The translations under genes were made by a program, and so were the position numbers. Source: Ramlibacter sp. WS9 (GTDB taxonomy: Bacteria; Pseudomonadota; Gammaproteobacteria; Burkholderiales; Burkholderiaceae_C). From it: a DNA stretch of 64,000 bases. Location of the stretch: NCBI RefSeq assembly GCF_003797765.1, contig NZ_RKMB01000002.1:372001-436000 (forward strand), in the 5' to 3' direction. Under the pieces are notes generated by a model. That model searched no databases and was not told the origin of the DNA. It was given only the letters and a program-made list of their open reading frames with translations. This document shows positions 9,482-20,412 of this stretch, piece by piece (the first letter of the stretch is position 1; each line of letters opens with the position of its first letter).

Positions 9482-11050
9482 TTACGAAGGAAAGGCGAGA
9501 TAAAGCCGCGCCAAATCCTGAAAAGCCCTCACTTGCGGATCGACTCCTGTCTCTTGCTGCAGGATGGCGCCGACCTCGGCTGCCAATGACCCGGCCAGCC
9601 TGGCGTCCAGGAACAGCAGGCGCCAGCGCCGGGCCAGCACGTCTTCTGCCGTCCGGGCATATTCTTTTTGCGCGGCGAACCGGACCATCGCTTCGGTCAG
9701 TCCGGCGCCCAGTTCCCTGCCGGCGCCCGTCATCGCGGCGACTTCTGCAGCCTCACTGCCGTAGGAATGGGGGCCCTGGGCGTCGCTGATGCGGGGACGT
9801 TTGGCCGGCAATCCGTCCCCGCCGATCAAGCGCAAGTCAGCAGTCACTCCCGACCTGGTTCTTTCCAGCAAACCCCTTTCAACACACTTGTCCAGAACAT
9901 CTTCCGCCATGGCGCGGTAGGTCGTCCACTTGCCGCCGGTCACAGTGACCAGGCCGCTGCGGCTGACGAGAACCGTGTGCTCCCGGCTGAGACCCTTGGT
10001 GTCGTCGCCGTCCTCCCCCTGAGGTTTGACCAGCGGTCGCAGGCCGACCCACATGCTGCGGATGTCTAAGCGCGCAGGCGCTCTATTGAGATAACGGCCC
10101 GACTCCTGGAGGATGAATTCCAGCTCTTCCTTGAACGGACGAGGCTCTTCCGGGAGGTCGTTCCGGGGCGTGTCGGTCGTTCCCAGAATGATTTTCCCCA
10201 GCCACGGAACCCCGAACAGCACACGCCCGTCCGCTGTCTTGGGCACCATCAGCGCATGGTCGCCGGGCAGGAACTCCCGGTCCACCACGATGTGCACGCC
10301 CTGGCTGGGCGCCACCATCGGCTTGACCGGCCGGCCGATCGCATCCCCGTCTTTCTGGCGAAACTGGTCAACCCACACACCTGCTGCATTGATCACACAG
10401 CGCGCGCTCAAGTCAAAGGCTCGCCCCGTTTCCTGGTCCTTGCAGGTGAGCCCCACCACTTTGCCGCTTTCGTGGCGCAATCCGGTCGCCGCACAGTAGT
10501 TGACGACCAAGGCCCCGCGCGACGCGGCCGTGCGGGCGAGCGCCAGAGCAAGGCGGGCGTCGTCGAACTGGCCATCCCAATACTTCACACCACCCTTCAA
10601 CCCCTTTGCCAAGGCGGTGGGAAGGCAGGCCAGCGTCTGCTCACGGCTGAGGAATTCCGTGGGGCCCAGGCCCGCCTTGCCGGCCAACGCGTCGTACATC
10701 TTGAGGCCCGCCCCATAGAACGGCGTCTCCCAGAAGCGATACGAAGGCATCACGAACGGCAGCGGCTGCGCCAGGTGCGGCGCGTTGTTCAGCAACGTCG
10801 TGCGCTCGTGCAGAGCTTCGCGGACGAGGGCGATGTTGCCCTGTGCCAGGTAACGCACCCCGCCATGGACCAGCTTGGTGGCCCGCGACGACGTGCCCTT
10901 GGCGAAGTCATGCGCCTCGACCAGCACCACCGAAAAGCCACGGGCCGCAGCGTCCAGCGCCACCCCCAGGCCCGTCGCACCGCCGCCAATGATCGCGACG
11001 TCATAGGTGATGGTGCGCGCCAGCTGCGAAACCAGGTGCTGTCGATTCAT
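9482..11050 (-). CDS. glpD: aerobic glycerol-3-phosphate dehydrogenase
   Basis: This FAD enzyme oxidises sn-glycerol 3-phosphate to dihydroxyacetone phosphate at the inner membrane and passes electrons to quinone. It has 522 residues from the chosen ATG. The N-terminal dinucleotide-binding motif is VAIIGGGATGLGVALDAAARG. SRATKLVHGGVRYL is the family signature, and a C-terminal cap domain covers about residues 390-520. An in-frame ATG at 11059 overlaps a -10-like TAGAAT (11058-11063), so the ATG at 11050 is preferred, giving a leaderless-type start. No glpK, glpF or glpR is nearby. The stop lies just before the ribosomal promoter with no room for a terminator. Confidence 0.93.
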   Translation of the reverse strand: MNRQHLVSQLARTITYDVAIIGGGATGLGVALDAAARGFSVVLVEAHDFAKGTSSRATKLVHGGVRYLAQGNIALVREALHERTTLLNNAPHLAQPLPFVMPSYRFWETPFYGAGLKMYDALAGKAGLGPTEFLSREQTLACLPTALAKGLKGGVKYWDGQFDDARLALALARTAASRGALVVNYCAATGLRHESGKVVGLTCKDQETGRAFDLSARCVINAAGVWVDQFRQKDGDAIGRPVKPMVAPSQGVHIVVDREFLPGDHALMVPKTADGRVLFGVPWLGKIILGTTDTPRNDLPEEPRPFKEELEFILQESGRYLNRAPARLDIRSMWVGLRPLVKPQGEDGDDTKGLSREHTVLVSRSGLVTVTGGKWTTYRAMAEDVLDKCVERGLLERTRSGVTADLRLIGGDGLPAKRPRISDAQGPHSYGSEAAEVAAMTGAGRELGAGLTEAMVRFAAQKEYARTAEDVLARRWRLLFLDARLAGSLAAEVGAILQQETGVDPQVRAFQDLARLYLAFPS

Positions 11051-11057
11051 GCGCCTC

Positions 11058-11063
11058 ATTCTC
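11058..11063 (-). promoter_or_regulatory. -10-like box of glpD
   Basis: TAGAAT on the minus strand, 7 nt before the ATG at 11050 and without a Shine-Dalgarno sequence. Transcription would start at or next to the start codon. The -35 region is weak. Confidence 0.4.
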
Positions 11064-11112
11064 TACGACACGCTGCTCGCCGCTTCCATGGAGAACCCGA
11101 GGGCGCCGGCGA

Positions 11113-11118
11113 TAGACT
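11113..11118 (+). promoter_or_regulatory. -10-like box of proC
   Basis: TAGACT, 6 nt before the proC ATG, with no Shine-Dalgarno sequence. It forms a divergent pair with the glpD box about 50 bp away. Confidence 0.4.
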
Positions 11119-11124
11119 TGAGTC

Positions 11125-11961
11125 ATGACCGGCACCACGCAAAACAACACTTCGCAAGCCATCGCCTTCATCGGTGGCGGCAACATGGCCAGCGCCATCA
11201 TCGGCGGGCTGATCCGGCAGGGCTTGTCTGCCGCGGAAATCGAAGTGGTCGAGCCTTTCGCCGAGGCGCGCGACAAGTTGCGCACACAGTTCGGCATCAC
11301 CGCACAGGCCGCAGCAGGCCCCGCACTGGCGCGCGCGCAGCTGGTCGTGTGGGCGGTCAAGCCCCAGACGTTCAAGGATGCCGCCGCCCAGGCCAAGCCG
11401 TACACCGGCAACGCGCTCCACTTGAGCGTGGCCGCCGGCATTCGTTCCGACAGCATCGCTCAGTGGCTTGCTACCGAGCGCATCGTGCGGTCCATGCCCA
11501 ACACGCCGGCTTTGGTCGGCAAAGGCATGACAGCGCTGTTCGCGCGCCCCGGCGTGTCGCAGGGCGACAAGGCGCGCGTCGAGCAAGTCATCGCCACCAC
11601 GGGTGCGTCGCTGTGGGTGGAGGAAGAAGCGCACCTCGACGCCGTCACCGCGCTTTCCGGCTCGGGCCCCGCCTATGTGTTCTTCTTCCTGGAAGCCATG
11701 ACCCAAGCCGGCGTCGAAATGGGCTTGACGCGGGAGCAGGCGTATCAGCTCTCGGTCGCGACCTTCGTGGGTTCCGCAGAACTGGCGCAAGCGTCCGACG
11801 ATCCGCCCGAAGTGCTTCGCCAGCGCGTCACCTCCAAGGGCGGCACAACCTATGCGGCCATCACTTCCATGGAGCAGGACCAAGTGCAGCCGCGGTTCGT
11901 GAAGGCTCTGCACGCGGCGCGGCAGCGTGCCAAGGAGTTGGGCGACGAGTTCGGCGCCTGA
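11125..11961 (+). CDS. proC: pyrroline-5-carboxylate reductase
   Basis: Catalyses the last step of proline synthesis, NAD(P)H-dependent reduction of 1-pyrroline-5-carboxylate, in the cytoplasm. The protein has 278 residues. The N-terminal Rossmann motif is IAFIGGGNMASAI (glycines 17-19), and the C-terminal dimerisation domain carries LSGSGPAYVFFFLEAM and VTSKGGTTYAAI, the family signature around the active site. It diverges from glpD and converges with ubiA, with only 14 bp between stop codons. Confidence 0.96.
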   Translation: MTGTTQNNTSQAIAFIGGGNMASAIIGGLIRQGLSAAEIEVVEPFAEARDKLRTQFGITAQAAAGPALARAQLVVWAVKPQTFKDAAAQAKPYTGNALHLSVAAGIRSDSIAQWLATERIVRSMPNTPALVGKGMTALFARPGVSQGDKARVEQVIATTGASLWVEEEAHLDAVTALSGSGPAYVFFFLEAMTQAGVEMGLTREQAYQLSVATFVGSAELAQASDDPPEVLRQRVTSKGGTTYAAITSMEQDQVQPRFVKALHAARQRAKELGDEFGA

Positions 11962-11975
11962 CCATTTTCAGCCGA

Positions 11976-12836
11976 TTACTTCAGTCCATAGCCGGCGACG
12001 ACACCGGCGAACACCGTGAACCCGAGCCAGTGGTTGACGCGAAAGGCCTTGAAGCACCCCTCGCGCTCCCGGCCTCGTATCAGCGTGAAGTGCCAGACGG
12101 CATGCGCGGCTGCCGCTACCGTCGTCAAAAGCACGATAGCCAGAGGAATCCGGTCGATCAGCACGGCCGCCCAAATGCCCAGGTAGGCTGCGTAGCAGAG
12201 CATGACCACAGCAATATCTGCGCGACCCAAGGTGATGGCCGATGTCTTCATGCCAATGCGAATGTCATCGTCGCGGTCCACCATCGCGTATTCGGTGTCA
12301 TAGGCGACCACCCAGAACAGGTTGCCCAACAGCAGCACCCACGCCACCAGCGGCACGCGCGACTGCACAGCCGCGAACGCCATCGGGATGCCGAAGCTGA
12401 ACGCCACGCCCAGCACCGCCTGGGGCATCGAGACGAATCGCTTGGCGTAGGGATAGACGATGGCGATGGCCAGCGCCGCGAACGACCACGTGATGGCGGC
12501 CGCGTTGGTGGTCAGCACCAGGCCGAAAGCGGCCAGCGCCAGCGCCGCACCCAGCAACAACGCCTCGCGCGGCGCGATGGCGCCTCGCGTCACCGGGCGC
12601 TGAGCAGTGCGCTTGACGTGCCGGTCGAACTCGCGGTCGGCCACATCGTTGACGCAGCAGCCGGCACTGCGCATGAGGATGGTTCCGAGCGTGAACACCG
12701 CCAGCAGGTGCCAGCCCGGAAACCCATGGGCGGCGATCCACAGGGCGCTCAGCGACGGCCATAGAAGCAGCAGCCAGCCGGCTGGCCGGTTCCAGCGGAT
12801 CAGGTCCAGGTACAGATCGAGTTTCTCTCGCAACAT
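11976..12836 (-). CDS. ubiA: 4-hydroxybenzoate octaprenyltransferase
   Basis: An inner-membrane prenyltransferase that joins the polyprenyl chain to 4-hydroxybenzoate in ubiquinone synthesis. It has 286 residues, close to the E. coli length, with about eight to nine membrane segments. The two Asp-rich Mg-pyrophosphate motifs are visible: NDVADREFD in the first half and [12 protein letters not shown] in the second. The chosen ATG overlaps the stop codon of the peroxidase gene by one base (TGATG); the open frame upstream is antisense shadow. No ubiC adjoins it. Confidence 0.95.
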   Translation of the reverse strand: MLREKLDLYLDLIRWNRPAGWLLLLWPSLSALWIAAHGFPGWHLLAVFTLGTILMRSAGCCVNDVADREFDRHVKRTAQRPVTRGAIAPREALLLGAALALAAFGLVLTTNAAAITWSFAALAIAIVYPYAKRFVSMPQAVLGVAFSFGIPMAFAAVQSRVPLVAWVLLLGNLFWVVAYDTEYAMVDRDDDIRIGMKTSAITLGRADIAVVMLCYAAYLGIWAAVLIDRIPLAIVLLTTVAAAAHAVWHFTLIRGREREGCFKAFRVNHWLGFTVFAGVVAGYGLK

Positions 12837-13747
12837 CACAGCCCGACTTGGCGAAGATCCAGCTTGCCATCCCGCATCGGCGGACACCAGAAGCACGCCC
12901 CATTCACCGGCTTGGAGATGCCGAAGATCGCATCGACCACCCCGTCTTCCTGGCCCGCCATGCGGCGCATCTGGGTCTCGAAGGCATAGAGAGATCGGCC
13001 GAAGGCGACGAACATCAAGCCGGCCTGCATGCTCATCATCCACGGCATCGACCGGCGCAGCATGAAGGCCGGCGGATCGAAGCTTTCCTGCGCCGTGCGC
13101 TTGACGTGCGCCGAGGTCGGCGAGTCGTCGATCTCCTCGTTGTCTGCGAGGCGCCGGCCGATGTGGTGATCGCGTTCGTCATCCGCCAACTTTTCGAAAG
13201 CGTCGAGGTCATGAACCCACTGCTGCACGGCAACGAAACTGGAGCCGTCCAGCCCCTCGCCTTGCCCATGCACGAATGCCGCTTCCTCCGCCGCCTCGCC
13301 CACAGGGTTCTCGGTGCCGTCCTCATAGCCAGTCAGGTCGTGCCCGTGACCGCTCTCGCCAAGCGCATGGCGGAAGGCGTCGACCACATGGCGGATGGCG
13401 AACGCGGGGGCCAGCGCCTTCTGCACCTTGCGCGTGAGGTGCAGCAGGTCGCCCAGGTCGTCGCCACGAACCCAGCACCACAGCGTGCCGGGGGTGGAGG
13501 GCACCTTGACGCCATGGCCCGACATCTCGGCCAGCTCGTGCAGCCCGGGTACCTCCACGCCCAGCGCGGCCACGAGCGAGGGGCCCATGCCCATCACGAC
13601 GTCGCTGCCATTCGCCAGCGGTGACAGGCGGCCCAGGGCATCCTTGATGGCCTGGGCGTTCGCCCCCTGCTCGGTCAAGCTGAACAGGACGTACCGTGCC
13701 ACGGCGGGCACGGACTCGAAAATCCCTGGCTGGTAGAGCGTATTCAT
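12836..13747 (-). CDS. Dyp-type heme peroxidase (YfeX-like)
   Basis: A dye-decolourising-type heme peroxidase of 303 residues with no signal peptide, so probably cytoplasmic. The GXXDG motif that positions the catalytic aspartate is GYEDGTENP near residue 140. The likely heme-ligand histidine lies in SAHVKRT near residue 210 and the distal arginine in FMLRRSMPW. The start at 13747 (MNTLYQPG) is preceded at 7 nt by TAGAAT (13755-13760), a leaderless-type arrangement. It lies 63 bp downstream of oxyR on the same strand, which fits a peroxide-defence role. It is coupled to ubiA by a one-base overlap. Confidence 0.9.
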   Translation of the reverse strand: MNTLYQPGIFESVPAVARYVLFSLTEQGANAQAIKDALGRLSPLANGSDVVMGMGPSLVAALGVEVPGLHELAEMSGHGVKVPSTPGTLWCWVRGDDLGDLLHLTRKVQKALAPAFAIRHVVDAFRHALGESGHGHDLTGYEDGTENPVGEAAEEAAFVHGQGEGLDGSSFVAVQQWVHDLDAFEKLADDERDHHIGRRLADNEEIDDSPTSAHVKRTAQESFDPPAFMLRRSMPWMMSMQAGLMFVAFGRSLYAFETQMRRMAGQEDGVVDAIFGISKPVNGACFWCPPMRDGKLDLRQVGL

Positions 13748-13754
13748 CGTGGCG

Positions 13755-13760
13755 ATTCTA
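13755..13760 (-). promoter_or_regulatory. -10-like box of the Dyp peroxidase gene
   Basis: TAGAAT on the minus strand, 7 nt before the ATG, with no Shine-Dalgarno sequence. It suggests a separate start for DyP-ubiA inside the recG-oxyR-DyP-ubiA series. Confidence 0.4.
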
Positions 13761-13810
13761 GGGAAGCCGGCGCACACCGGCAGCACGGGCGGCGGCGGGC
13801 GCGGATGAGC

Positions 13811-14764
13811 TCAGGACAGCCGCTTCACGCCCGGCAGTTCGCAGGCGTATACGGCGTTGCGCAGCGCCGCGATGGCTTCATAGCGGGTGAAGCTTCGGCG
13901 CCAGGCCAGCACCACGCGGCGGGTAGGCGGGTCGCCGTCGAAGGGGATGTATTTGACGAAGGACTGGTCGTCCTTGCGGCGCCGCGGCTTGGGATCCAGC
14001 GCTTCCTTTGGCACGGAGAGCCGTGGCACCAGCGTCACGCCCATGCCCGCGGCCACCATGTGCTTGATCGTTTCCAGCGACGATCCTTCGAAACTCTTGC
14101 GGATGCCTTCGGCGTCGCTGGAAAAGCGTGCGAACTCGGGGCAGACTTCCAGCACGTGGTCGCGGAAGCAGTGGCCGTTGCCGAGCAACAGCATCGTCTC
14201 GCTTTTCAACTCCTGCGAGGTGATGGTGCTTTTCGCCGCGAACGCATGCGTGCTGGGCACCGCCGCAAGAAAGGGCTCGTCATACAGCGGGGCGACGGCC
14301 AAGCCGGTATCGGGAAACGGTTCGGCCATGATGGCGCAGTCGATGTCGCCGGTGCGCAGCATCTCCAGCAGCTTCACGGTGAAGTTCTCCTGCAGCATGA
14401 GCGGCATCTGCGGGGTGCGCGAGATCGCCTGTCGCACCAGGTCCGGCAGCAGGTAAGGGCCGATCGTGTAGATGATGCCCAGCGTGAGCGGCCCGGCCAG
14501 CGGGTCCTTGCCGCGCTTGGCGATCTCCTTGATGTTCGCGGCCTGTTCCAGCACGCTCTGGGCTTGGCGCACGATGTCCTCGCCCAGCGCTGTGACCGTC
14601 ACTTCATTCGCGCTGCGCTCGAACAGCTTGACCTCGAGCTCGTCCTCGAGCTTCTTGATCGCCACCGAAAGCGTCGGCTGCGAAACGAAGCAGGCTTCGG
14701 CGGCCTTGCCGAAGTGCTTTTCGCGGGCGACGGCAACGATGTATTTGAGTTCGGTGAGGGTCAC
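13811..14764 (-). CDS. oxyR: hydrogen peroxide sensor OxyR (LysR family)
   Basis: A LysR-type activator of peroxide defence, 317 residues. The helix-turn-helix spans about residues 1-60 (FGKAAEACFVSQPTLSVAIKKLE). The effector domain carries the redox pair C199 and C208 (GHCFRDHVLEVC), at the same numbers as in E. coli OxyR, so disulfide sensing is expected. The ATG lies 2 bp after the recG stop codon, suggesting coupling. The DyP peroxidase gene follows and is a likely target. Confidence 0.95.
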   Translation of the reverse strand: MTLTELKYIVAVAREKHFGKAAEACFVSQPTLSVAIKKLEDELEVKLFERSANEVTVTALGEDIVRQAQSVLEQAANIKEIAKRGKDPLAGPLTLGIIYTIGPYLLPDLVRQAISRTPQMPLMLQENFTVKLLEMLRTGDIDCAIMAEPFPDTGLAVAPLYDEPFLAAVPSTHAFAAKSTITSQELKSETMLLLGNGHCFRDHVLEVCPEFARFSSDAEGIRKSFEGSSLETIKHMVAAGMGVTLVPRLSVPKEALDPKPRRRKDDQSFVKYIPFDGDPPTRRVVLAWRRSFTRYEAIAALRNAVYACELPGVKRLS

Positions 14765-14766
14765 GG

Positions 14767-16842
14767 TTAGGCCTTGAGGAATTCCGATTTTCCTCCCAAC
14801 CAGCGCGCGGTGTGTTTTTCCGCGAGTTCAGGATAGCGATCGAGCATCATCGGCGCCAGTTGGCGGGCCCACGCCAGCAGCTCCGTATCGGTCGCAAGGT
14901 CGGCGAAACGCAGCAACGGCGCACCGGATTGGCGTGCGCCCAGGAATTCGCCGGGGCCGCGAATCTCCAGGTCACGCCTCGCGATCTCGAAACCGTCGGC
15001 CGTTTCCGCCATCGCCTTCAGGCGCGCCCGTGCCGTCTCGCCCAGGCGGCCGCTCTCCCCGGTGGAAAACAGCAGAATGCAGGCTGACGCCGCAGCGCCA
15101 CGCCCGACCCGGCCGCGCAGTTGGTGCAGCTGCGACAGGCCAAAGCGCTCCGCGTGCTCGATCACCATCAGCGACGCGTTCGGCACGTCGACGCCCACCT
15201 CGATCACCGTTGTCGATACCAGCACACCCATCTGCCCACCGGTGAACAGCGACATCACCGCCTTCTTCTCCGGCACCGGCATCCGCGAGTGCAGCAGGCC
15301 GACCATCACGCCCGGCAGGGCGGCGCTCAGCGCTTCGTGCGTGGCGGTGGCATTGGTCAGGTCCAGCGCTTCGCTTTCCTCGATCAGCGGGCAAACCCAA
15401 TAAACCTGCCGCCCCTCGGCCAGTTGCGAACGGATGCGCTGCGTCACCTCGTCACGGCGCGAATCGGCGATCAGCTTCGTGATGACTGGCGTGCGGCCCG
15501 GCGGCAACTCGTCGATCGTGGAAACGTCAAGATCGGCGTAGTAGCTCATCGCAAGCGTGCGCGGGATCGGCGTCGCGCTCATCATCAGCAGGTGGGGCTC
15601 CTGGCCTGTGTCCTTCATCTTGGCGCGCAGGGCCAGTCGTTGCGCGACGCCGAAGCGATGCTGTTCGTCGATGATGGCCAAGCCGAGGTTCTTGAATTGC
15701 ACCAGGTCCTGGATGACCGCGTGCGTCCCGACGACGAGCGCGGCTTCGCCGCTGGCGATCAGTGCAAGCATTTCGGTGCGCTCCTTCTTTTTCTGGCTGC
15801 CGGTCAGCCACGCCACACGCAATCCCTTCGGCGCGAACAGGGGCTCCAACCAGCCGATCAGTTTTCGAAAGTGCTGCTCCGCCAGGATTTCCGTGGGCGC
15901 CATCAGTGCGCCCTGCCAACCGGCGTCGATGGCGATCGCGGCCGCGAGCGCCGCCACCACGGTCTTGCCCGAACCGACATCGCCCTGCAAGAGACGGTGC
16001 ATTGGGAGGTTGCGACCGAGATCCTGCGCGATCTCCTCCCCCACACGGCGCTGGGCCGCGGTCAGCTGGAACGGCAAGACCCCCAGCAGCTGTTCATGCA
16101 GCCCGCCGGGTTTCGCCGCGAGGGCGGGCGAGCGCAGCACCTCGCGCTCGCGCTTGCTTTGCAGTTGCGACAGCTGCTGCGCAAGCAGCTCCTCCGCTTT
16201 CAACCGCTGCCACGCGGGATGGTTGCGGTCCTCCAAACTCGCCAGCGGCACCTCCGGGCCGGGCTGGTGCAGGAAAGTGAGCGCCTCGCGCGGGGCCCCA
16301 ACCAACGGCTTGAGTGCTTCGGTGACGCCGGGGGGGAACGTGTCCGACAAGTCGGCGCGCGCCAGGCCGCCCAGCACCGCCTTGCGCAGGTAGGTTTGCG
16401 GCAGGCTGGCGACCGTGGAGTACACGGGTGTGAGTGCAGTGGGCAATTCGCCGCCGGCAGGCTTGCACGTGGGATGCACCATCTGCCAGCCCAGGAAGCC
16501 GCCCTTGAGCTCACCGCGCACGCGCACCTGCGTGCCAACAGCCAGCGACTTCTGCTGCGACGGATAAAAATTGAAGAAGCGCAGCACGCAGGTGTCGCTG
16601 CCGTCGTCCACGGTCACAACGAGCTGCCGCCTCGGGCGATAAGTCACGTCGCAAGCCGTGACCGTGCCCTCGAACTGCGCGGTATCGCCTTCGCGGCAAT
16701 CGCGCAGCTTCACCACACGCGTTTCGTCCTCGTAGCGCAGGGGCAAGTGCAGTGCGAGGTCGATGTCGCGCACGAGGCCCAGCTTGATGAGGGCCTTTTG
16801 CGGCTCGCTCAATGCGGCTTTGGGGGCCTTGGTGTCGGGCAT
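14767..16842 (-). CDS. recG: ATP-dependent DNA helicase RecG
   Basis: A branch-migration helicase that remodels stalled replication forks and Holliday junctions, 691 residues. An N-terminal OB-fold wedge domain is followed by a superfamily 2 helicase core with Walker A GDVGSGKT and motif II in IIDEQHRFG. Motif [11 protein letters not shown] and the C-terminal [12 protein letters not shown] hook are also present. The frame is open 137 codons further upstream, but that part is antisense to queA; the family N-terminus starts at 16842. A -10-like CAGAAT lies 6 nt before this ATG. It diverges from queA. Confidence 0.97.
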   Translation of the reverse strand: MPDTKAPKAALSEPQKALIKLGLVRDIDLALHLPLRYEDETRVVKLRDCREGDTAQFEGTVTACDVTYRPRRQLVVTVDDGSDTCVLRFFNFYPSQQKSLAVGTQVRVRGELKGGFLGWQMVHPTCKPAGGELPTALTPVYSTVASLPQTYLRKAVLGGLARADLSDTFPPGVTEALKPLVGAPREALTFLHQPGPEVPLASLEDRNHPAWQRLKAEELLAQQLSQLQSKREREVLRSPALAAKPGGLHEQLLGVLPFQLTAAQRRVGEEIAQDLGRNLPMHRLLQGDVGSGKTVVAALAAAIAIDAGWQGALMAPTEILAEQHFRKLIGWLEPLFAPKGLRVAWLTGSQKKKERTEMLALIASGEAALVVGTHAVIQDLVQFKNLGLAIIDEQHRFGVAQRLALRAKMKDTGQEPHLLMMSATPIPRTLAMSYYADLDVSTIDELPPGRTPVITKLIADSRRDEVTQRIRSQLAEGRQVYWVCPLIEESEALDLTNATATHEALSAALPGVMVGLLHSRMPVPEKKAVMSLFTGGQMGVLVSTTVIEVGVDVPNASLMVIEHAERFGLSQLHQLRGRVGRGAAASACILLFSTGESGRLGETARARLKAMAETADGFEIARRDLEIRGPGEFLGARQSGAPLLRFADLATDTELLAWARQLAPMMLDRYPELAEKHTARWLGGKSEFLKA

Positions 16843-16848
16843 GGGACA

Positions 16849-16854
16849 ATTCTG
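16849..16854 (-). promoter_or_regulatory. -10-like box of recG
   Basis: CAGAAT on the minus strand, 6 nt before the recG ATG, with no Shine-Dalgarno sequence: a leaderless-type arrangement in the 61-bp recG/queA divergent region. Confidence 0.35.
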
Positions 16855-16903
16855 CCTTCTCTTCCCCAACCACTTGGAACGGGTCCGTCCGGCCCTCAAG
16901 CGC

Positions 16904-17932
16904 ATGCGCACCTTCACCACCGGCGACTTCGACTTCGCCCTGCCCCCCGAACTGATCGCCCAGCATCCAGCTGCCGAGCGGAGCTCCTCCCGCCTGCTGG
17001 ATGGCACGGGCGCCGCACCCGTCGACCGCATCTTCCGCGAATTGCCCGCCTTGCTCGAAGCCGGCGACCTGCTGGTCTTCAACGACACCAAGGTCGTCAA
17101 GGCCCGCCTCTTCGGCGAGAAGCCCACCGGCGGCAAGGTGGAACTGCTGATCGAACGCGTCTTGCAGGGACGCGAAGTCGTGGCCCACATGAAGGTCAGC
17201 AAGAAGCCGCTCGTGGGCACCACACTCGCCATGGTTGGCGGGTTCAGCGCCACGCTGCAAGGCCGCTGGCCCGGCGACGACGGACCTCTGTTCCGCTTCT
17301 CGCTCAGCGACGAGCCTTATGCCTTGATGGAGCAGCACGGCCACGTGCCGCTGCCGCCGTACATCGAGCATGGCGACAGTGCGCAAGACGTGCAACGCTA
17401 CCAAACGGTGTTCGCCAAGAATCCCGGCGCCGTTGCAGCGCCTACGGCCGCGTTGCACTTCGACGAGGCCTTGCTCGCGCAGCTCGAAGCGCGCAGCGTG
17501 CAGCGCGCCAGCGTCACACTCCATGTGGGCGCCGGCACCTTCCAACCGGTGAAGGTCGACAACATCGCCGACCACACCATGCACCGCGAGCGCTACGACG
17601 TGCCCGCCGGAACCCGGCTCGCGATCGAAGAAGCACACGCACGCGGTGGCCGCGTCATTGCCGTGGGCACCACCACGGTTCGCACGCTCGAGTCGTGGGC
17701 AGCCACGGGCGAGACCAGTGGCGACACCAACATCTTCATCACACCGGGCTTTCAATTCAAGGTCGTCGACCGGCTGGTCACCAACTTCCACTTGCCCCGC
17801 TCCACCCTCATGATGCTGGTCAGCGCCTTCGCGGGCTACGATCGCATCATGGATTTGTACCGCCACGCCATCGCGCGGCGCTATCGCTTCTTCAGCTACG
17901 GCGACGCGATGCTGTTGGACAGGACCGCCTGA
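16904..17932 (+). CDS. queA: S-adenosylmethionine:tRNA ribosyltransferase-isomerase
   Basis: Transfers and isomerises the ribose of S-adenosylmethionine onto 7-aminomethyl-7-deazaguanine at tRNA position 34, giving epoxyqueuosine. It has 342 residues, slightly shorter than the E. coli enzyme. Signatures: [20 protein letters not shown] at the N-terminus, [13 protein letters not shown], and [20 protein letters not shown] in the second domain. The start at 16904 matches the family. It is followed after 6 bp by tgt, which acts one step earlier in the same pathway. Confidence 0.96.
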   Translation: MRTFTTGDFDFALPPELIAQHPAAERSSSRLLDGTGAAPVDRIFRELPALLEAGDLLVFNDTKVVKARLFGEKPTGGKVELLIERVLQGREVVAHMKVSKKPLVGTTLAMVGGFSATLQGRWPGDDGPLFRFSLSDEPYALMEQHGHVPLPPYIEHGDSAQDVQRYQTVFAKNPGAVAAPTAALHFDEALLAQLEARSVQRASVTLHVGAGTFQPVKVDNIADHTMHRERYDVPAGTRLAIEEAHARGGRVIAVGTTTVRTLESWAATGETSGDTNIFITPGFQFKVVDRLVTNFHLPRSTLMMLVSAFAGYDRIMDLYRHAIARRYRFFSYGDAMLLDRTA

Positions 17933-19099
<1,167 letters not shown>

Positions 19100-19123
19100 C
19101 CGCGGCGGTTCACAGCTCCTCTC

Positions 19124-19927
19124 TCAATTCAATCGCATGCTGACCGGCGCGGCGCCCAGGCCCGAGCGCTGCAGCCACTGGAACACGGAGTCCACGGTGA
19201 CGGTTTCGATGCGGTCGGAAAAACGCTTTTCGGAAGGGTGGTCGTCGAAAGCGATGTTGGCCGCGCTCGCCCGGGCGCCGAGCCGAGTGAGCGGCCCCAA
19301 TTTAAGCGTCGACGGCTCGTAGCCCGCATTGCGCAGCCAGGCCTGCGAGCCGCCGCGCGATGGCACACCGGGTTGCATCGCTCCAGCCAACGTTTCGATC
19401 GCCCATTGGTTGGACTGCTGGTAGCGCTGCCCCCAGGCATAGCTGACGATGCTGTACGGCTTGTGGTGCAACGCGGCCACGCGCCCGTTGTCTTGCAGCA
19501 CCGGCAACAGCTTCTGCTGCACTTCGCGAGACGGCACGACCCATGCCGCCTCGTAGCGCCACAAGTCGTCCAGGAAGAATTCGCCCAGGCCCTGGCGGTA
19601 GACCGCGGAATCGGCGGTGCCGCAGTGGTTCAGCTTGTGCGCAACGCGCCAGACCGCGCCGCGTCCATCGGGGCCCAGTTGCTTGTAGGCGAACCCGAGA
19701 TGCGAGTAACGCAGGCCGTACTTGCTCAGGTCCTGTCCGGCGCGGGCCAGTACCACGACGTCGGCGCCGCTGGCGTCCAGGGCGGCCGCCGTGCGCTCCG
19801 CCAGCACGAGTCCGCGTTCGATCGTCTGTGCGCCGGGCTTTTTGGACTCGCAGGAGCGGCCGGCATGCGCCGCAGGGGTGGTGAGGGCCGCGGCCGCCAC
19901 TGCCGCGGCGATAAGGGTGTGCTTCAT
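19124..19927 (-). CDS. DUF2145 family exported protein
   Basis: A 267-residue protein with a clear Sec signal peptide (MKHTLIAAAVAAAALTTPAAHA, cleavage after AHA). The block DLSKYGLRYSHLGFAYKQLG is characteristic of DUF2145, whose function is unknown. Its histidines and cysteine (KLNHCG) resemble an NlpC/P60-like fold, but that is a guess. It is the last gene of a three-gene minus operon with the YiaAB-like and small exported proteins. This operon diverges from the VWA/flotillin operon, so an envelope role is likely. Confidence 0.8.
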   Translation of the reverse strand: MKHTLIAAAVAAAALTTPAAHAGRSCESKKPGAQTIERGLVLAERTAAALDASGADVVVLARAGQDLSKYGLRYSHLGFAYKQLGPDGRGAVWRVAHKLNHCGTADSAVYRQGLGEFFLDDLWRYEAAWVVPSREVQQKLLPVLQDNGRVAALHHKPYSIVSYAWGQRYQQSNQWAIETLAGAMQPGVPSRGGSQAWLRNAGYEPSTLKLGPLTRLGARASAANIAFDDHPSEKRFSDRIETVTVDSVFQWLQRSGLGAAPVSMRLN

Positions 19928-19934
19928 CGCCGCC

Positions 19935-20381
19935 TCAGTCCGTCAGACGTTCGTTGTGCAGCAACGCCCGGCCCAGGGCGTTGGGCACGAAGGCGATCGC
20001 TTCGCCGGCGACGGAAAGGATCACGCCGGCTCCGATCACGCTCACCGTCACCATGGTGCCGGCAGCCATCGATGCGTTGGCCATGCCGCGTCCGGCGACC
20101 TCCACACTGACGCGAGCGCCATCGGAGGCGCGTTCCAGCACGTACACCGTGCTCAGCGCGCCGACCTCGATGGCCTTGATGACGAACACCGCGCCGGCCG
20201 CCGACAGCATCGCCGGCACAGCAAGCGATGCCCCTGCCGTTGCGCTGGCGCCGACAACGACCACCGACGCAAGCGGCAATGCGGACAGCGCGCTCACGGC
20301 GGACGCCTCACTCTGGGCGCGGGCCGGCGCCGCGATGACGGCGCTCAAGGCGACCAGGACGGCGATCAAACTCTTCTTCAT
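19935..20381 (-). CDS. small exported hypothetical protein
   Basis: I do not recognise a family. The 148-residue protein has a signal peptide (MKKSLIAVLVALSAVIAAPARAQ). The mature part is rich in Ala, Val, Ser and Gly and contains two long hydrophobic stretches around residues 35-75 and 105-130. It contains no cysteine. The gene lies 7 bp before DUF2145 and 31 bp after the YiaAB-like gene, so the three are cotranscribed. DUF2145 is also exported, and the pair may work together in the envelope. Confidence 0.75.
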   Translation of the reverse strand: MKKSLIAVLVALSAVIAAPARAQSEASAVSALSALPLASVVVVGASATAGASLAVPAMLSAAGAVFVIKAIEVGALSTVYVLERASDGARVSVEVAGRGMANASMAAGTMVTVSVIGAGVILSVAGEAIAFVPNALGRALLHNERLTD

Positions 20382-20412
20382 TTTGGAGGTTCCTTCGAAA
20401 AATGGGAATGGA

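Noticed and set aside
9293-9482. glpD as first gene of the ribosomal operon
   Set aside because: A consensus promoter lies directly after glpD, so the ribosomal genes have their own start. Readthrough from glpD may occur but need not define the operon.
16843-17253. N-terminal extension of recG
   Set aside because: The frame stays open 137 codons upstream but lies antisense to queA. RecG family proteins begin near residue 138 of that frame.
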